A DNA stretch of 64,000 nucleotides, taken from contig JACKBQ010000001.1 of assembly GCA_020634455.1 (NCBI GenBank), forward strand, positions 558,001 to 622,000. Direction: 5' to 3'. Both the position numbers and the translations under genes were made by a program. The notes below the pieces were generated by a model. That model was not told where the DNA came from and did not search any database. It saw nothing but the letters and a program-made list of their open reading frames with translations. Positions 61,000 to 64,000 of this stretch are shown one piece after another (position 1 is the stretch's first letter; every line of letters begins with the position of its first letter). Source of the stretch: Ardenticatenaceae bacterium. Its GTDB lineage: Bacteria; Chloroflexota; Anaerolineae; Promineifilales; Promineifilaceae.

Positions 61000-62232
61000 A
61001 TGATTTCTCGTTTAGCCACCAGCGTGACGGCCGCCATTTTAGCCGTGTTCATTTTTGCCGGAGGGTATGTTTTGGCCCAATCGCCCATTGCCCCGGTGCA
61101 AGTTTTTCCGGGAACGGCCGTTGCCACCACCACCAACGAGCAGTTTGAACCATTTTGGGAAGTGTGGGGGCTGGTTCACGACCGGTACCTGCGCCAACCC
61201 GTAGACGACGATGCCCTCATCGAAGGAGCCATTGACGGCATGTTGGCCGCCTTGGGTGACCCACACACGCGCTACCTTTCTCCCGACGACCAACTATCAG
61301 CTCAAGAATCTATGGACGGCGAGTTTCAGGGCATTGGCGCAGAAGTGGAAGATGTAGATGGCGCAATCACCGTCGTCGCCCCCATTGATGGCTCCCCCGC
61401 ACAAGAAGCAGGCATTCAGCCAGGCGATATTTTGCGCGAAGCAGATGGCGTCCCCCTAACCGGCATGGATGTGACCGAAGCCGCCGCCCTGGTGCGCGGG
61501 CCTGCTGGCACCACCGTAAGTTTGGTTATCGAGCGCAATGGCGAACTGCTCAACATTGACATCGTGCGAGATGTAATTAAGCTGGCTACGGTGCGTGGCG
61601 AGATGCTGGAGGAAGGCATTGCCTACGTGCGCCTGAGCCGCTTCGGCAACAACACGGATGAAGAACTGGCCGATTTGCTGCCCACCCTGCTGGATCAAAA
61701 TCCCACCGGGCTTATTTTGGATCTGCGGCGCAATCCCGGCGGAGCGCTGGACACCACCGTCGAAATTGCCGATCAGTTTTTGACGGAGGGCTTGGTTCTG
61801 GTGGAGCGCTTTGGGGACGGTGAGTTACGGCCGTTTGAAGTAGACGACGACGGTTTAGCCCAGGAAATCCCCATGGTGGTGCTCATTGACGAAGGCAGCG
61901 CCAGCGCCAGCGAAGTGCTTGCTGGAGCCATTCAGGATCGCGGCCGCGGCATCATCATCGGCCAAATTTCGTTTGGCAAAGGCACCGTGCAAACCTGGCA
62001 CACCCTCTCCAACAATGGCGGCGTGCGTGTCACCATCGCCGAGTGGCTGACGCCAGAAGAATCGTCCATTGACCAAATTGGCCTGACGCCTGATTACTAC
62101 ATCCCCCTGCCCGAACCGGCGCCGGGCGTGGAGCTGGAAGACACCCAACTGCAAGCCGCCATCGCCTTTTTGCAGGGGGAAACCATCATCAGCATCCCCC
62201 CAGAACCAGACCCACAAGGCAAACCTGAGTAG
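61000..62232 (+). CDS. C-terminal processing (S41/CtpA) peptidase
   Basis: A 410-residue exported protease. Signal/anchor helix MISRLATSVTAAILAVFIFA, a PDZ domain (about 105-185, GIGAEVEDVDGAITVVAPID and GSPAQEAGIQPGDILREADG) and the S41 catalytic domain with GLILDLRRNPGGALD, serine in IDEGSASASEVLAGAI and lysine in IGQISFGKGTVQTW. GGAG lies seven bases before ATG 61000; an upstream TTG is rejected. It degrades or trims proteins outside the membrane. Confidence 0.93.
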   Translation: MISRLATSVTAAILAVFIFAGGYVLAQSPIAPVQVFPGTAVATTTNEQFEPFWEVWGLVHDRYLRQPVDDDALIEGAIDGMLAALGDPHTRYLSPDDQLSAQESMDGEFQGIGAEVEDVDGAITVVAPIDGSPAQEAGIQPGDILREADGVPLTGMDVTEAAALVRGPAGTTVSLVIERNGELLNIDIVRDVIKLATVRGEMLEEGIAYVRLSRFGNNTDEELADLLPTLLDQNPTGLILDLRRNPGGALDTTVEIADQFLTEGLVLVERFGDGELRPFEVDDDGLAQEIPMVVLIDEGSASASEVLAGAIQDRGRGIIIGQISFGKGTVQTWHTLSNNGGVRVTIAEWLTPEESSIDQIGLTPDYYIPLPEPAPGVELEDTQLQAAIAFLQGETIISIPPEPDPQGKPE

Positions 62233-62240
62233 CACGACAC

Positions 62241-62255
62241 AACCTCCGGGAGGTT
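62241..62255. repeat. Palindrome AACCTCCGGGAGGTT
   Basis: Same 15-bp palindrome and left flank as inside the nucleotidyltransferase gene at 17023; here in a spacer after the protease gene. Confidence 0.8.
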
Positions 62256-62272
62256 TAGCCAAAATGCGAGCG

Positions 62273-62345
62273 AAATAGGACGCAGATTCCCCTGATCAAC
62301 CTGATAAAAAGCATCAGGGGAATCAGGAAAATCTGCGTCCCATTT
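62273..62345. repeat. Long inverted repeat of GGACGCAGATT type
   Basis: GGACGCAGATT (62278-62288) and AATCTGCGTCC (62330-62340) form the outer stem, extended by AAAT/ATTT with one extra base. CCCCTGAT (62289-62296) and ATCAGGGG (62313-62320) form an inner stem. The element sits immediately upstream of the decayed SDR gene. Confidence 0.85.
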
Positions 62346-62360
62346 AAGAAGGAGCAACAA

Positions 62361-62699
62361 TTGGCGACAATTCTCATCACGGGCGCAACAGACGGCATTG
62401 GCCTGGCGATGGCGCAACAGTACAACGCAGTGGGTCATCGGCTCATTTTGGTGGGTAGACGGCAGTTTCCCATCCTCACCCACCCCCCAAACCTACTGCC
62501 AGGCCGATCTGGCCCAACCGGACGCCGCCGACGCCCGCCGCTACAGCCCAGACAACAGCAGAGAAAACGGCCGTATGCCCCCGGAACGCTCGCCAACACC
62601 ATCTTCCGCGCCGAACAGGCAGGCAGCTCTCGCCTGATTCCCGGCATGGCAAACAAACTGATGGGGTCGGCAGGCCATCTTTTCCCCAGCTTGCTATAA
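62361..62699 (+). pseudogene. Decayed short-chain dehydrogenase gene
   Basis: The frame opens with a proper SDR start, ILITGATDGIGLAMAQQYNA then HRLILVGRR (the TGxxxGIG cofactor motif). After about 62478 it turns into Pro/Arg-rich nonsense. The SDR-like continuation YCQADLAQPDAADAR is found in another frame, so there is a frameshift, and the catalytic YxxxK part and most of the 250-residue family length are missing, so there is also a deletion. A good ribosome site (AAGGAG) remains. Recent loss of function is inferred. Confidence 0.75.
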
Positions 62700-62754
62700 A
62701 TGGGAATGAAGAAGATGATTTTAGAGAAATTGGAAAAAGATGGCCGGATAGTGG

Positions 62755-63774
62755 TTAGTCATCTACGAACGCCCGAAGAAACGCCTGAGCAAATTCAGAA
62801 CGCTGGACCTCTGCTCGATCAAGTGGGTTGCGCCACCAGACACCTTCACTGTTTGCGAACACAATGAAAGTGAGGTCCAGGAATGGGATCTTCAAATACA
62901 GCGCGGAGTAAGCGTCCTCCCACCATCCCGAGTGCCAAACGAGGGTGCGCCCCTCATACTCCTGCACAAACCAACCAAGGCCGTATGGAAGCAGCTCACC
63001 ATTGCTCGTTCGTATCGGAGCCATCATTGCAGCCCGTGACCCTCCCGATATCAACAGCCCCTGATCTAATGCAATGTCGAACTTGGCAAGGTCGAGGACC
63101 GTCGTGATGACGCCACCGGCAGCGCCGTCTCCCTGGAGTGGCGGCATTGGGGAACACTCAATTACCCCAGATACCCCAACCCGATAAGGCAGCGCCAGGA
63201 ATTTTGCCAAATCCTCACGCAGGGGCAAATCCCGATGAATACGAGCCGATCTAGTCATGCCAGCCGGTGCGAACACATAACGCTCGACGAGATTCGAGAA
63301 GGATGTGTCAGCGACTGCCATGATTGGCCGCGACGCCCAGGAGTAGAGCACAGGGTTGTAAGAGAACTGGCTGCCGGGCGTCCCTGTGGCGGTATGAGAG
63401 AGCAGGTGTCGAACTGTGTGAATCGGGGGCTGGCAGCGTAGGCCTCTTGCAAAAACCGACGGTTGCCGACTGAACTTGGCACAGAACGCTGCCCACTCAC
63501 TGTACTCCGCTAGCGGTCGGTCAAGGTCAAGTACTCCCGCCTCAACAAGCCGGAGGGCCGCGACAGCGGAGATGGGCTTCGTAACCGAGGCGATATTGTA
63601 GAGGGTCTCGGCAGTAGCAGGAACGTGGTGTTCAATGTCTGAGTAACCCAAGCCGAATGCGAGAATGATCGCTTGATTCTTCACAATGGCTACGGATATT
63701 CCCGGGATGTGGGCAGCTTGACGCAGGGAATCAAGGTGTTCGACGAAGGCGGAAATATCTTGGATTGGGTTCAC
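62755..63774 (-). CDS. Serine beta-lactamase-like hydrolase (class C/S12 fold)
   Basis: A 339-residue beta-lactamase family protein (esterase/DD-peptidase relatives). Motifs: SVTK (Ser63-Lys66), SYN near 138-140 for the YxN element, and HSGWW near 280 in place of KTG. LLSHTATGTPG is also characteristic. No signal peptide is visible, so it is probably cytosolic. GTG start at 63774. It contains no ACGGCCGT copy and its codon use looks different from neighbours, so recent acquisition is possible. Confidence 0.87.
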   Translation of the reverse strand: MNPIQDISAFVEHLDSLRQAAHIPGISVAIVKNQAIILAFGLGYSDIEHHVPATAETLYNIASVTKPISAVAALRLVEAGVLDLDRPLAEYSEWAAFCAKFSRQPSVFARGLRCQPPIHTVRHLLSHTATGTPGSQFSYNPVLYSWASRPIMAVADTSFSNLVERYVFAPAGMTRSARIHRDLPLREDLAKFLALPYRVGVSGVIECSPMPPLQGDGAAGGVITTVLDLAKFDIALDQGLLISGGSRAAMMAPIRTSNGELLPYGLGWFVQEYEGRTLVWHSGWWEDAYSALYLKIPFLDLTFIVFANSEGVWWRNPLDRAEVQRSEFAQAFLRAFVDD

Positions 63775-63810
63775 GTGTCCGGGCTGTCTAACTTTTTCCT
63801 AATCATCACA

Positions 63811-64000
63811 TTATTTGGCTTTTACGGCCGTTTTCGTGCGATTCGCCAAGGCCATAATAGATTCCGCGCCACCGACGGCGTGTTCCCCTTGGGTACCCAG
63901 CATGGCGGCGAGTTCCTGAATACGGCCGTCTCCCTCCAGCGTTTTAATGCGGGTGGTGGTACGACCGTCTGCCTGCGCCTTGCTCACGTGGAAATGCACA
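63811..64000 (-). CDS. recN: DNA repair protein RecN, C-terminal end
   Basis: The last about 62 codons of a gene running off the right edge. The sequence HFHVSKAQADGRTTTRIKTL then GDGRIQELAAMLGT and the ending helix matches the RecN C-terminus (GRTVTRV...ERI.E.ARMLGG in the family). RecN is an SMC-like ATPase in double-strand break repair. An internal Met near the edge is not a start. ACGGCCGT occurs twice in this short piece. Confidence 0.75.
   Translation of the reverse strand, partial: VHFHVSKAQADGRTTTRIKTLEGDGRIQELAAMLGTQGEHAVGGAESIMALANRTKTAVKAK

Larger units (their letters stand above)
51..63929. repeat. Highly iterated palindrome ACGGCCGT, about 95 dispersed copies
   Basis: Exact copies are spread over the window at a mean spacing near 670 bases, for example at 51, 209, 368, 716, 1079, 1227, 1844, 2123, 9003, 14535, 19295, 26231, 30981, 41404, 42811, 42831, 53431, 58008, 61827 and 63824. 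In coding regions it is read as T-A-V, as N/D/Y-G-R, or as R-P-(F/S/L). It is also found in spacers. Near variants (GCGGCCGT, ACGGCCGC, TCGGCCGT) are common too. Counts were made by eye. Confidence 0.95.

Overview
The window looks like a piece of a Chloroflexota chromosome, probably from the Anaerolineae/Caldilineae side. That placement is inference from style: Pro/Thr/Glu-rich linkers after lipoprotein or membrane anchors, an hrcA-grpE-dnaK-dnaJ-prmA operon under one CIRCE operator, large FtsX and RND exporters, C39-TPR secreted proteins, and a PATAN protein beside a small GTPase. Base composition is mid-GC. The strongest signal of the whole window is not a gene: the palindrome ACGGCCGT occurs about 95 times by hand count (one or two expected by chance), in all reading frames and in spacers. 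It behaves like the HIP1 palindrome of cyanobacteria. Stretches without it (about 11.7-14.5 kb, 31.5-35.5 kb, 51-53.4 kb, 62.6-63.8 kb) are recently acquired DNA or strongly constrained genes.

0-12 kb: the 5' end of glmS (leftward); a MarR regulator with a clear promoter and a palindromic operator, followed by an RND exporter carrying a giant repetitive insert; an SLC13/TrkA-C transporter; a fused double ABC permease; a Tat/lipoprotein dienelactone hydrolase; a small P-loop kinase-like protein. 12-14.5 kb: an acquired block with a remnant of an HprK-like kinase gene, a four-fold short repeat, a membrane protein cassette ending in a well-formed integron attC site, and an SMP-30-type lactonase.

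14.5-20.4 kb is the most unusual locus: an HprK-like kinase, two identical 21-residue peptides resembling lasso/PqqA leaders, a nucleotidyltransferase, a DUF5693-like membrane protein with a His-rich stretch and a formylglycine-generating-enzyme-like protein. The two peptide genes are bracketed by a 22-bp inverted repeat. Kinase plus nucleotidyltransferase is a pair known as tailoring enzymes of some lasso peptide clusters, but no cyclase or leader peptidase is in the window. Next comes an ECF sigma factor with an anti-sigma factor fused to an extracellular FGE-like domain.

22.6-31.6 kb: class III aminotransferase and pruA, a histidine phosphatase, two tandem C39-peptidase/TPR proteins, a universal stress protein, tilS and tRNA-Leu(UAA). 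31.9-43.9 kb: a PATAN/DUF4388 protein and small GTPase, then a possible lipid-metabolism and signalling cluster (alpha/beta hydrolase, V4R protein, left-handed beta-helix protein, an acyl-ACP-reductase homologue, two response regulators, a multi-GAF histidine kinase, a second hydrolase lacking its serine nucleophile, and an esterase). 44-51 kb: an M23-SH3-glycosidase-like protein, a small zinc-ribbon membrane protein, an FAH-family hydrolase and a LolD/FtsX-type ABC exporter. 51.4-59.3 kb: rpsA, infA and, convergent to them, the hrcA heat-shock operon. 59.3-64 kb: a polyprenyl sugar-phosphate transferase, a CtpA-type protease, a decayed SDR gene, a serine beta-lactamase-like protein and the 3' end of recN.

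Many genes end at or inside long inverted repeats (11-28 bp arms), each of different sequence, sometimes with the stop codon inside the repeat. Several are built from short reiterated words.
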